Assembly: GCA_024235135.1 (NCBI GenBank)
Contig: JACKMZ010000014.1
Location: 1-58,090, forward strand
DNA length: 58,090 nucleotides
From: Gammaproteobacteria bacterium
GTDB taxonomy: Bacteria > Pseudomonadota > Gammaproteobacteria > Competibacterales > Competibacteraceae
Reading direction: 5' to 3'
The notes below the pieces were generated by a model that saw only the letters and a list, made by a program, of their open reading frames with translations, did not search any database and was not told the origin of the DNA. The position numbers and the translations under genes were made by a program. This document shows positions 35,201 to 42,820 of this stretch, one piece after another (within the stretch, counting starts at the first letter, position 1; each line of letters starts with the position of its first letter).

Positions 35201-35863
35201 AGGGCACAGGGCAAAACGTCGTGCGTTGTTGCGTGGCAATCCCCTGGCGAGATACTGCAAAACGATGTCATTGTGGCTGTAGCCGATGAAGAGGACAGTG
35301 AAGTTCGCGTAGGTGTCCTGCAGAAAGCGCCGCGCCCAACCCTCGGTCAAGTAGGCGCGGCCGAAGTCGCCGTCAGTCAAAACGAGGCGTTCAGCGGGGC
35401 CGTGAATCGAACCGTGGATGTATACAAGCCCCTCGAATCGACTCCCAACAGGCAGTGCCGGGGCGTTGTGTATCTCTAAGGGTTTGGGAAACAGGCGGTT
35501 CGCTTCTGTCGAGAAGTGGTCATCGAAGTTGGTCGTGACCACACGGGCGGCACTCCCGGAGAACAGCCTGAGAATAGCGGTGTGCAGCGGATTCGGCTTC
35601 GATGTTGAATCTGCGAGCCGACTCTTCGTGATGTTGTGAACGGGTACACCTTCATCCTGTAGTCTTCCAAGAAAGCGCTCAATGGGCTCATGTGCCTTGC
35701 GACCGTGGGCCGTCCCGTCCGCAATCTCTTCTGCCAGACCTTCGAAATCGGGGTAGTTGGCAGGAGGCCCCATGGAGACTCCCGCCCCAGCAAACACGAC
35801 CAGCTTCCCATCCCGCTGGGCAGCGAGAAGCTCGGCAGGAAGTTCTATGTCGCGAATACGAAT
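32162..35863 (-). CDS. SIR2-like NADase/effector with C-terminal DUF4020, probable ATT start
   Basis: About 1,233 residues. The SIR2 domain starts KLVVFAGAGVSMGPPANYPD and has VVTTNFDDHF and the catalytic-type His in VYIHGSIHG, then LFIGYSHND. A long alpha-helical C-terminal region matches the DUF4020 type. Bacterial SIR2 effectors in phage defence deplete NAD+. The annotated-style GTG at 35797 would cut the first beta strand; upstream in frame, ATT at 35863 is preceded by GAAGGGGG with 6-nt spacing, right after the hsdR stop, so ATT initiation is likely. The last 45 or so residues are encoded by the inverted repeat and are probably not native. Confidence 0.82.
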   Translation of the reverse strand: MRIRDIELPAELLAAQRDGKLVVFAGAGVSMGPPANYPDFEGLAEEIADGTAHGRKAHEPIERFLGRLQDEGVPVHNITKSRLADSTSKPNPLHTAILRLFSGSAARVVTTNFDDHFSTEANRLFPKPLEIHNAPALPVGSRFEGLVYIHGSIHGPAERLVLTDGDFGRAYLTEGWARRFLQDTYANFTVLFIGYSHNDIVLQYLARGLPRNNARRFALCPAKSAADWAFLGIRSVTYPKRPAPDEHGALREAVEAWADLACMGALDHEDRIKKLLVTAPPIVGSEDDDYMRSVVEDEERVHFFVRSAKGKEWLLWAEERGLLAPLFSRRTDRNKRVWTLADWFAKEYVLALPEEALGVFERQGQILGQSLWYEIARNLHAKSNPDTVTLTKWLPILLEQQTAEDPADLLEYLFHKASGMESWTLLVHLFEHLTRPRVALEKSMSFFGSGRRDSTPTSAKVRILGSHHWLKDVLDKVLRPHMPSLAENLVRVTSQNIRRAHDLGALYGNANREWEGLSFQRSAIEPHSQDDLKHDFDIVIDACRDGLEWLLTHKRSTARGYIQEWILSPAPLLRRLAVHGMNSDNRRTPDQKLRWVVKHELVSSTSLHHEVFLLLKNVYPLTTKECRRSFWDHARAATLAEIKENPDQDAAMYWHGFFTLLSWLDQAADGKCPLVRSRLRRLRKQYPAFQMSDHPDFTHWSGGVRWGSESPVTADSLADKPVKEAIRLLATFKGERFHGPSRDGLLSALSTAVTQKPDWGMKIARELLKRRKPHADIWNRIFWGWAEAALTETQWRAILNLVDQNPRLTSHAHSVTQLLERGARKDKQHLPHSLLPLAERIGSRLWTVAARKRKAREKDSDDWLQTAINETGGDLAEFFMMAVSLRRKEAGTKWRGIPRKLKSQLERMLRDRTYTGEMARVLLASQVHFLYSSDPSWAENHVIPLLSWRRGTRQAVQAWHGYLFWGKWYDELLPQLLPLYERGFPRLHTDLQHVHERFVDHVASICFFSSRRKARGSWLNAFLRAVEPADRVLFAESIRKTLWDLPDKQVQEVWKKWLEPYWSNRLLGKPVPLAPDEASKMAEWAPHLAPVFSEFVSKVVSSPTPVSVDSFVYHMLSEKGVPAKHPKATAEFLSRVLPNSYEVVHDHGDLDKLLDELVKHKATHKLLRAILDHMASKGSVLPGKYLERFDGVRCARSREPPFGGVDLPEEAEESSFPACEAGCSTPRNPDSSG

Positions 35864-35878
35864 CGGTGGCCCCCTTCA

Positions 35879-38800
35879 TCAGGAATCAGCAATACCCATC
35901 CAGTCCTGACAGAGCACCTCCGCTTGCTCCAGCACAGTCTGAGTCGCCTTCTCCTGCTTATCCGGTGGATACCCGTGCTTCCGCAAGATACGCTTCACCA
36001 TGACGCGTATCTTCGCGCGGGCGTTTTCGCGGACGGTCCAATCAATGGTCACGCTACGGCGGACCGTTCCCACGAGTTCCTGGGCAATCTTGCGCAGGCA
36101 CTCGTCGCCAAGCACCTTGACGGCACTGTCGTTGACTTCAAGTGCGTCGTAGAATGCGACTTCATCGTCTGTGAGACCGAGGGCCTCGCCGCGTACGCGG
36201 GCTTCCTGCATCTCCTTCGCCAGTCGGATTAGCTCTTCGATGATCTGTGCCGCTTCGATAGCCCGGTTCTGGTACTTGCGGACGGCCTCTTCCAACATTT
36301 CGGCAAAAGAACGCGCCTCGACAACGTTCTTCTTCGCTCGCGCCTTGATCTCGTCGTTCAGAAGCTTGCGTAGCAATTCAACGGCGAGGTTCCGCTGTGG
36401 CAACGCTCGGACCTCAAGAAGGAAATCGTCGGACAGAATCGAGATGTCCGGCTTCTTCAACCCGGCGGCAGCAAAGATATCGACAACCTGGTCGGAAGCG
36501 ACTGCCCGCGACACGAGCTGCCGGACCGCCGCGTCCATTTCTTCCCTGGATTTACGCTCGCCTTCCACCGTTGCTTTGGCCAATCCGCTTCGGACTTCTT
36601 GAAAGAAGGCCACGTCGTCCCGAATCCTGATGGCTTCGTCATGCGGAACCGCAAGAGCAAAGGCTTTCGATAGGGCGGACACGGTGTCCAGATACCGTTT
36701 CTTACCGTCTTCCTGGGCGAGAACATGCTCCATCGCCTGGGCGATTCCGGCCATGCGGCTGCCAGCCTCCGCAGTGAGGAGAGGCCGGTAGTCGAAACCG
36801 TGGAACATGGCGGTAACGATTTCGTACTTCTCGATCATGACCGCCACGGCCTTCTCTTGATCGACAGTGGCGTCACCCCTCCCACCGGCTTCGGTATAGT
36901 CGGCCAGCGCGCGCTTGAGCTGCTCGGCAAGTCCGAGATAGTCAACAACCAGTCCGCCGGGCTTGTCCTTGAATACGCGGTTTACGCGGGCGATTGCCTG
37001 CATGAGCCCGTGGCCGCGCATGGGTTTGTCCACGTACATGGTGTGCAGGCACGGGCAGTCGAACCCGGTGAGCCACATATCGCGCACAATGACGATCTTC
37101 AGCGGATCAGTCGGGTCGCGGAAACGGTTCGCCAGTTCCTCGCGGCGCGCCTTGCTGCGAATGTGGGGCTGCCATTCCTGTTTGTCAGAGGCAGAACCCG
37201 ACATGACAATCTTGACCTGTCCGCCCGTGTCGTCATCGTGATGCCAGTCCGGGCGGCGCTTTGTCAGCGCATTGTACATCTCAACGCAGATACGTCGGCT
37301 CATGCAGACCACGAGAGCTTTGCCGTCCATGGCCTCAAGACGCCGGTCAAGGTGGTCAACCAGATCGTCGGCCACCAGGCCAATGCGTTTCTCCGCCCCA
37401 ACCATTGCTTCAAGGGCCGCCCACTTCGTGCGTAGTCGCTGTTTCTCTGACTCTTCTTCCCCTTCGGTGATATCCTCGAATTCGGGATCGATCCGAGGCC
37501 GTTCGGCCTCGTTCAGCTCTATCCTGGCGAGTCGCCCCTCGTAGTAGATGGGCACGGTTGCGCCGTCTTCCACGGCGCGGAGAATGTCATACTTGTCGAT
37601 GTAATCACCGAAAACGGCGGGTGTACTCCGGTCGTCCCGCTCGATCGGCGTCGCCGTGAAGCCGATGAACGACGCGTTCGGGAGTGCGTCATGCATATGC
37701 CGCGCGAACCCGTCGATGAAATCGTACTGGCTTCTGTGCGCTTCATCTGCAATCACCACGATGTTCCTGCGGTCGCTGAGTTGCGGATACGTCTCGCCTT
37801 TGTTCTCAGGCAGGAACTTCTGAATCGTCGTGAACACAACGCCCCCGGCCGGCACGTCCAGGAGCCGTTGAAGCTGTGCACGGCTAGCGGCCTGCACCGG
37901 AGCCTGGCGCAAGAGGTCACTGCACCGCGAGAAAGTGCTGAAAAGCTGGTCGTCGAGGTCGTTTCTATCCGTGATGATGACCAGCGTCGGATTCTCCATG
38001 CCGGGGTGCCGGATCACCTTTCCGGCATAGAAGGTCATGGACAGGCTCTTGCCGCTGCCCTGAGTATGCCAAACAACCCCGATCCGCTGCCCGCCAAAAT
38101 GGTCGGAATTCGGACCGTACCGGGCTCTTTCCTCCCGAGCCATGCCAGGTCTCTCCGGCTTGAATGCAGGGAACCGGCCTATCAGCTTCGCCGGGTCGTA
38201 CTCGATGGCGCACGCAGAGAACGTGCACTCAAGGGCCTTGTTCACGGCGAAGAACTGATGATACGCCGCGAGCTTCTTCACAACGTTCGCACCATCATCC
38301 TCGAACACCACGAAGTTGAGAATCAAGTCCAGAAGCCGCCTCTTGTCGAAAACACCCTTCAGCAAGACCTCAAGCTGAACGGAGCCCTTCGGGGCTAGGT
38401 CCCTGCCATCGACCGTGCGCCACGGCATGAAGCGGTCCCAGCCGGACGTGACTGTTCCCATCCGGGCTTCAAGCCCATCGGAAATGAGAAGCAGCTCGTT
38501 GAAAGCAAAGAGGGTTGGGGTATCCGCCTTGTAGGTCTGAAGCTGATTGAAGGCGTGACGGATCGTTGCGTTCTCGTCGGCGGGATTCTTCAATTCAATC
38601 ACGCCGATGGGTAGCCCGTTCACGAAAACTACAATGTCAGGCCGCCGCTTCTTGCGATTCTCGACCACCGTAAACTGGTTCACCGCCAGCCAGTCATTGT
38701 TCTCAACGTCATCCAGATCCACCAACCAGACCTTGCCGTGCGCTTCCCTGCCGTCCTTGCGATAGGAGACATCCACACCGTCCGTCAGGAAACGGTGAAA

Positions 38801-39067
38801 TCGTCGATTATTCTCTATCAAGCTCGGACTTTCGATGCGGGACACGGCACGAATGGCTTCGTCGATGGCCGACTCAGGCAAATCGGGGTTGATAGTGACC
38901 AAGGCATCACGCAGACGATGAGACAGAACAACCATATCATAGTCTGACCGTTCCGCCATTGGCTCTCCGGGCGCGATCGAGATTCCTGATATTGCGTCAT
39001 ATCCCAGCGACTCCAGCCAACCCATCGCCGTCCGCTCGAGAACAGACTCGTTGATACCGCTACTCAC
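35879..39067 (-). CDS. hsdR: Type I restriction enzyme R subunit
   Basis: About 1,062 residues. The nuclease motif is in PDIVVFVNGLPIGVIELKNP, the helicase Walker A in WHTQGSGKSLSM, the DEAH-type box in VIADEAHRSQYD, and the C-terminal R-type helical domain follows. It translocates and cuts unmodified DNA with HsdM and HsdS. A GTG at 39067 (VSSGINESVLE) with GAGGAG upstream overlaps the HEPN stop and is the favoured start; ATG at 39091 is the alternative. Confidence 0.93.
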   Translation of the reverse strand: MSSGINESVLERTAMGWLESLGYDAISGISIAPGEPMAERSDYDMVVLSHRLRDALVTINPDLPESAIDEAIRAVSRIESPSLIENNRRFHRFLTDGVDVSYRKDGREAHGKVWLVDLDDVENNDWLAVNQFTVVENRKKRRPDIVVFVNGLPIGVIELKNPADENATIRHAFNQLQTYKADTPTLFAFNELLLISDGLEARMGTVTSGWDRFMPWRTVDGRDLAPKGSVQLEVLLKGVFDKRRLLDLILNFVVFEDDGANVVKKLAAYHQFFAVNKALECTFSACAIEYDPAKLIGRFPAFKPERPGMAREERARYGPNSDHFGGQRIGVVWHTQGSGKSLSMTFYAGKVIRHPGMENPTLVIITDRNDLDDQLFSTFSRCSDLLRQAPVQAASRAQLQRLLDVPAGGVVFTTIQKFLPENKGETYPQLSDRRNIVVIADEAHRSQYDFIDGFARHMHDALPNASFIGFTATPIERDDRSTPAVFGDYIDKYDILRAVEDGATVPIYYEGRLARIELNEAERPRIDPEFEDITEGEEESEKQRLRTKWAALEAMVGAEKRIGLVADDLVDHLDRRLEAMDGKALVVCMSRRICVEMYNALTKRRPDWHHDDDTGGQVKIVMSGSASDKQEWQPHIRSKARREELANRFRDPTDPLKIVIVRDMWLTGFDCPCLHTMYVDKPMRGHGLMQAIARVNRVFKDKPGGLVVDYLGLAEQLKRALADYTEAGGRGDATVDQEKAVAVMIEKYEIVTAMFHGFDYRPLLTAEAGSRMAGIAQAMEHVLAQEDGKKRYLDTVSALSKAFALAVPHDEAIRIRDDVAFFQEVRSGLAKATVEGERKSREEMDAAVRQLVSRAVASDQVVDIFAAAGLKKPDISILSDDFLLEVRALPQRNLAVELLRKLLNDEIKARAKKNVVEARSFAEMLEEAVRKYQNRAIEAAQIIEELIRLAKEMQEARVRGEALGLTDDEVAFYDALEVNDSAVKVLGDECLRKIAQELVGTVRRSVTIDWTVRENARAKIRVMVKRILRKHGYPPDKQEKATQTVLEQAEVLCQDWMGIADS

Positions 39068-39722
39068 TACTCTCCTCGCTTTCCTCCTCAATGCCCTCGG
39101 ACTCCAAGTCTGTTTCGGTTAGCCGATAAGCTGTAAAGTCAACCGCTCGCAGCGCATCACTGGTGCGGTACTCGCGCCCTGCGATGGTTACCAATCCGAA
39201 CGTGTCATCCAGGTAATCATCCGTGGCTTCGTCACGAGTTCCAGGCCCTTGGTCTGCGCCCATCCGCCGGGAGACCTCTTGCTGGATAGATTCATCAAGA
39301 TCCGACACCTCAAAGAGAACCGAAAACACCCAGAAGGCAGCCTTGCGAATGCCCTGTACGTTGTGATCTTCTGGAATCCCCGCATTGCCGCCGTGATACT
39401 GGTTGTTCCGGACTTTGTGAAACCAGACAATCTCTGCCTTTGTGATCTCGACAGGAAGCCCTCGTTGGTTGAGCTCAGCCTCAAAGAAGTCCAGCTTGGT
39501 GTGGTAGTTGCGCAACCACGTCGTAACATCAGCTGTAGCGTAGTGCCGATTGCCTCGCTGTAGAGGATCAAGCTCAAGGTAGGTAGTGATTGCTACTTCC
39601 ACGGCATTGTCGTAGCTGATCATCGCGATTCGCCTGTCGTAATCAGCCCCTTCCCTGAGGTGAACTTCTCCGTGAATCAGAAGCTCGAAAGGACCGCGAG
39701 TCCATGGAGGAAGAGCACTCAT
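39060..39722 (-). CDS. HEPN-like protein embedded in the RM operon
   Basis: 220 residues, mostly helical. The segment WFHKVRNNQYHGGNAG carries an RN-xxx-H motif (R-x4-H), the hallmark of HEPN ribonuclease domains, following MISYDNAVEVAITTYLEL, the first-helix pattern. The C-terminus is acidic (EGIEEESEESSE). HEPN proteins are often RNases in toxin and defence loci. It overlaps hsdS by 4 nt and hsdR by 8 nt, so expression is tightly coupled. The function is inferred from the motif only. Confidence 0.65.
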   Translation of the reverse strand: MSALPPWTRGPFELLIHGEVHLREGADYDRRIAMISYDNAVEVAITTYLELDPLQRGNRHYATADVTTWLRNYHTKLDFFEAELNQRGLPVEITKAEIVWFHKVRNNQYHGGNAGIPEDHNVQGIRKAAFWVFSVLFEVSDLDESIQQEVSRRMGADQGPGTRDEATDDYLDDTFGLVTIAGREYRTSDALRAVDFTAYRLTETDLESEGIEEESEESSE

Positions 39723-40993
39723 GAAAGATCACCTCGCAGTAGCTCGTCCGGAGTATTCATGTCTCCTGACGTGAGAGCTGGCAGGAGAGTGTCTCGTAGG
39801 GTCGCAAGGCTTCGGGACTCGGCAAGCCTTGAGAGGACCTTCTCAAACACGGGGGCCATTAGTTGGTTGAATGCAGTGACCAATTCCGATGGGGGAATGA
39901 CGACCGGTATAGCCAGAATCTCCTTGCTGCTCACATTTGGTTGTGCTGAACCATGGGCCCGATCCGTAACTGCTTGCTTGAACTCGGCGCGACGGGTAAG
40001 ACAATAGACGAACCCGATTCCGGGCGCGCCTGGTGTTGGCAAGACGAACTTGCCAACCCGTTGGTTGAGAAGTGGGAGAACATCGGTTGGCGGAACTAAC
40101 CCGACCTCTCCGACATAACCAGTCATCCCCACGAGCAAGTCAGCGACCTGCAGGCGATAGCGGGAGTTCTCCTGCGCAATGCAATCCGACACGTAGCTAA
40201 CCTGATTCAAGTCAACGAAACCAGGCTTGACGGAGCCGATCTTGACAACGGGAACGCCAGAGTCCTGCCAGTCCTTACTCCTGAACGCATACCCATTCTG
40301 GAAGCCGACCATGTCGCCAAGGATTCCGGTCCTCCATCCTAAGGGGATCTTTCCCAGTTCTGAGTCTTCGAGACTGGCAGGGAAAAGGTCTTGTACAGCC
40401 TCGGGGACGGCTGCATCCAGGCCGCCAATCGTTGCATGAACGGGGTCGAAGTCAACAAACCAGCTCTTGAAGATGGTGCGGGCGATGGCTTCCAGCGTTG
40501 CGGTCATCCGTCGGTTGAGATCAACCTTCTCGTCCAGCGTCCCAAGAATGTGCGCGATGGCTTTCTGTTCCGAAAGAGAAGGTATATCGCAAGCAAGTTC
40601 CAGCAGTTGGGAACGGCTGACATTGGGAAACGTTGAACCAGTGGCTGATGCGAGCAAAAAAGGAAGTCTAGACTCGATCACCCCGCGTACAAAGTGCTGG
40701 AACTCGCCCCCTTTTCTGTGACGAATGGCTGCGACGCCACGGCCAATAGCATAATCCTGATCCGCCCAGTTCATTCGACCGGTCGTCGAGCCGCGAACAC
40801 AAAACAGAATATCGCCTGCGTGTGCCATCCTTCTGGGATCAGTTGTCCATTGCGCGGGGGTCGGGTGATGGGGGCCAAACTCGGTTGGGCCATTGAGCAA
40901 GGGTGTTCCGTGCCCGTCAGTGTTGCACTCCGCTCCGGGCGGCGATTGCCCCATCTCAACATCGGCAACATCAGCAAGCTGGCCATCAGCCAT
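39719..40993 (-). CDS. hsdS: Type I restriction-modification specificity subunit S
   Basis: The start at 40993 (MADGQLADVADVEMGQSPPG) gives 424 residues. Two target-recognition domains alternate with conserved helical spacers (LPSLSEQKAIAHILGTLDEK, then a second spacer near FNQLMAPVFEKVLSRLAES). It determines the DNA sequence recognised by the complex. The in-frame upstream ATG at 41119 runs through repeats and is rejected. Confidence 0.92.
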   Translation of the reverse strand: MADGQLADVADVEMGQSPPGAECNTDGHGTPLLNGPTEFGPHHPTPAQWTTDPRRMAHAGDILFCVRGSTTGRMNWADQDYAIGRGVAAIRHRKGGEFQHFVRGVIESRLPFLLASATGSTFPNVSRSQLLELACDIPSLSEQKAIAHILGTLDEKVDLNRRMTATLEAIARTIFKSWFVDFDPVHATIGGLDAAVPEAVQDLFPASLEDSELGKIPLGWRTGILGDMVGFQNGYAFRSKDWQDSGVPVVKIGSVKPGFVDLNQVSYVSDCIAQENSRYRLQVADLLVGMTGYVGEVGLVPPTDVLPLLNQRVGKFVLPTPGAPGIGFVYCLTRRAEFKQAVTDRAHGSAQPNVSSKEILAIPVVIPPSELVTAFNQLMAPVFEKVLSRLAESRSLATLRDTLLPALTSGDMNTPDELLRGDLS

Positions 40994-41285
40994 GGGGCAC
41001 CCCTTTCTGTGAACACTCGGGCACCGAGATGGAACTTGACGATAGACGCCAGCGACAAGCGCCAGGCAAGCCAGTCGGTCGATTACCGGTCGATTGTGGG
41101 ATAGGGAATGGCCCCGCAAACGCTCGGAATCGGCAGATTGTCGGCAGATTCCGAGAGGCTGGCTTCACACTCGAAATCGGACGTTCTTCATGAAACATCG
41201 GACGATTACCGGACGTTTCCGTACGGTGCTCATGTCGGACGTTTCTGCCGACATGCCGGACGATTATCGGACGATTAGCCTTCAT
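40986..41285 (-). CDS. Possible small protein with NRP repeats between ATPase and hsdS
   Basis: A 99-residue frame starts by ATGA overlap with the DUF4062-ATPase stop and ends overlapping the hsdS start by 8 nt, an operon-like fit. The product (ANRPIIVRHVG, SGNRPMFHEE, TGNRPTG) is low-complexity, repeating N-R-P. The same DNA contains iterated CGGACG(A/T)TT, so it may instead be a repeat region with accidental frame. Weak support. Confidence 0.25.
   Translation of the reverse strand: MKANRPIIVRHVGRNVRHEHRTETSGNRPMFHEERPISSVKPASRNLPTICRFRAFAGPFPIPQSTGNRPTGLPGACRWRLSSSSISVPECSQKGVPHG
41177..41276. repeat. Six copies of a (T/C)CGGACG(A/T)TT iteron with a hairpin
   Basis: Copies begin at 41177, 41198, 41209, 41235, 41256 and 41267, several spaced 11 or 21 bp, i.e. 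about one or two helical turns. A palindrome, CATGTCGG-N9-CCGACATG (41231-41255), is embedded. The array lies just downstream of the ATPase gene and upstream of hsdS. It could bind a regulator or be an mRNA structure. Confidence 0.6.
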
Positions 41286-42820
41286 TCCGCCCCCCGCACC
41301 GACAGTTCATACCGCGTGCCGCGGCCAGCACCTCTCCTCACGAGCAACCCGAGGTCAACGAGATCGCTGAGCAAACGGCTGGCGGTATCGTGCCCGACAT
41401 CCAAGCTATTCAGGCACCATGACCGGGTGACGCTGCCCTCAGTCTGAACCTGCACCATGATCTGCTTCTGGCGCTCGTTGAGCTGGGCCTCAACCGATGG
41501 CGGAATCAGGCCCTGCGCGTCAGACGGTGTACGTAGGCGGTCATAGTCACCGTCCGGCCCAGGAAGAATGACTTTGAAGTAGCCGTCGCGCTTGTCGAGC
41601 TTGTGCGCGTCCAAGCCATGGTCCTGCATGGCGGCACGAATCCTCTCAAACCCGGTTCCGCGTTGCTCCATCATGTCCAAAGCGGCCAGGCATTCGGCAA
41701 TCACCGGATTGCGACGACAGGACTCGTAGTTGCCGCGCCGAAGTTTGGCGAGTGTGAGTGGTCTCGGTGGATAGCCGGGGCTGGACACTACGAGGCGGTC
41801 ACGGAATATCTCGACGTGTATCTTGCGCGATGTGTCTTCGTAGTCGCGGTGGGCAAAGGCATTGACCAGAGCTTCGCGGACGGCCCGATGCGGGTACTCG
41901 TCCAATTCGACGTTGTTGATACCTACGACGCGGGTTGGGTGTTCTGTGTTGTCACGGACGAAATCAACGAGATCCTCGATCACTTGAGGAATCGGCCCGC
42001 TGAACTTCGCCTGTGATCTTGGCTTGGATGTGACCTTGGTCTCACGGTAGGCGTCCGCCAGCACTTGGCACTGCGCGTACTCAAGCCATGGGTCCCTACC
42101 TAGAAACACGACGCCTGCGGCGGTAGGATGCAGGCCCCCCGTATCACTGTCACGCCAGAGCAAGCCGCGGACACGAAAAACGGGAGCCATCTTTGTCATG
42201 CTGACGGACTTCGAAGCTCTTCCCGTCAGACCTGCATAGAGTTGTCGCGCCGCCTGGACATTGAGGTCGCCCAAGGACAGGTCTTCCTGCTGCGCTGCTT
42301 CAAAGGTGGAGGCCGCTTCAATGGTGTCCTCGCTGCTTTCCTCCTCGCCGGGGACAGGCTCGATACCAAACTCATCCCTCAACACCCGAAGCAGCCAGGT
42401 GGCCACCTCTTTCTTGAGATCGATCCTGTCTATGAAGCGCTTGTAGGTGAAATCGTCCTTCTTGATCGTTTTGAAGAAGGCTTGAGTACGCGGATCTCTG
42501 CCGGCGTCATGCCGTCCCTTGATCATCGCCAGTGCTGGGATACCCATGGAACACGCCAGTTCATACTCTTCATGCGTGGCCGATTTGGTGATGCCATCGG
42601 GCGCATATTCCCGGTCGAGCATGAGCACATATACCTGACAGGTCTTGAGTATCTTCAAGTACGGCTTCTTGGTCGGGCGCGCCGGAGGCGGAAGCTGCTC
42701 GAACAGAACGGGCTCCACGTGACCCTTGAGCGTCGGGTCAGTCGTCAGCAAGGAGAAGAGCGCGAGCCGTTCAGGCTCAAGCTCCTTCTGCACCGAACTG
42801 ATGAATACGCGCACTGTCAT
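41282..42820 (-). CDS. DUF4062 + GHKL-type ATP-binding + winged-helix protein in the RM operon
   Basis: 512 residues. The N-terminal DUF4062 (RVFISSVQKELEPERLALFS) has a TIR-like beta-alpha fold in related proteins. The central part resembles the HATPase_c_4 group (EYPHRAVREALVNAFAHRDY; EIFRDRLVVSSPGYPPRPLT; EQRGTGFERIRAAM). A C-terminal winged helix follows (LDVGHDTASRLLSDLVDLGL). Its ATG abuts the hsdM stop TAG directly. Such proteins are frequent in type I RM loci as accessory or regulatory components; the activity is unknown. Confidence 0.78.
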   Translation of the reverse strand: MTVRVFISSVQKELEPERLALFSLLTTDPTLKGHVEPVLFEQLPPPARPTKKPYLKILKTCQVYVLMLDREYAPDGITKSATHEEYELACSMGIPALAMIKGRHDAGRDPRTQAFFKTIKKDDFTYKRFIDRIDLKKEVATWLLRVLRDEFGIEPVPGEEESSEDTIEAASTFEAAQQEDLSLGDLNVQAARQLYAGLTGRASKSVSMTKMAPVFRVRGLLWRDSDTGGLHPTAAGVVFLGRDPWLEYAQCQVLADAYRETKVTSKPRSQAKFSGPIPQVIEDLVDFVRDNTEHPTRVVGINNVELDEYPHRAVREALVNAFAHRDYEDTSRKIHVEIFRDRLVVSSPGYPPRPLTLAKLRRGNYESCRRNPVIAECLAALDMMEQRGTGFERIRAAMQDHGLDAHKLDKRDGYFKVILPGPDGDYDRLRTPSDAQGLIPPSVEAQLNERQKQIMVQVQTEGSVTRSWCLNSLDVGHDTASRLLSDLVDLGLLVRRGAGRGTRYELSVRGAE

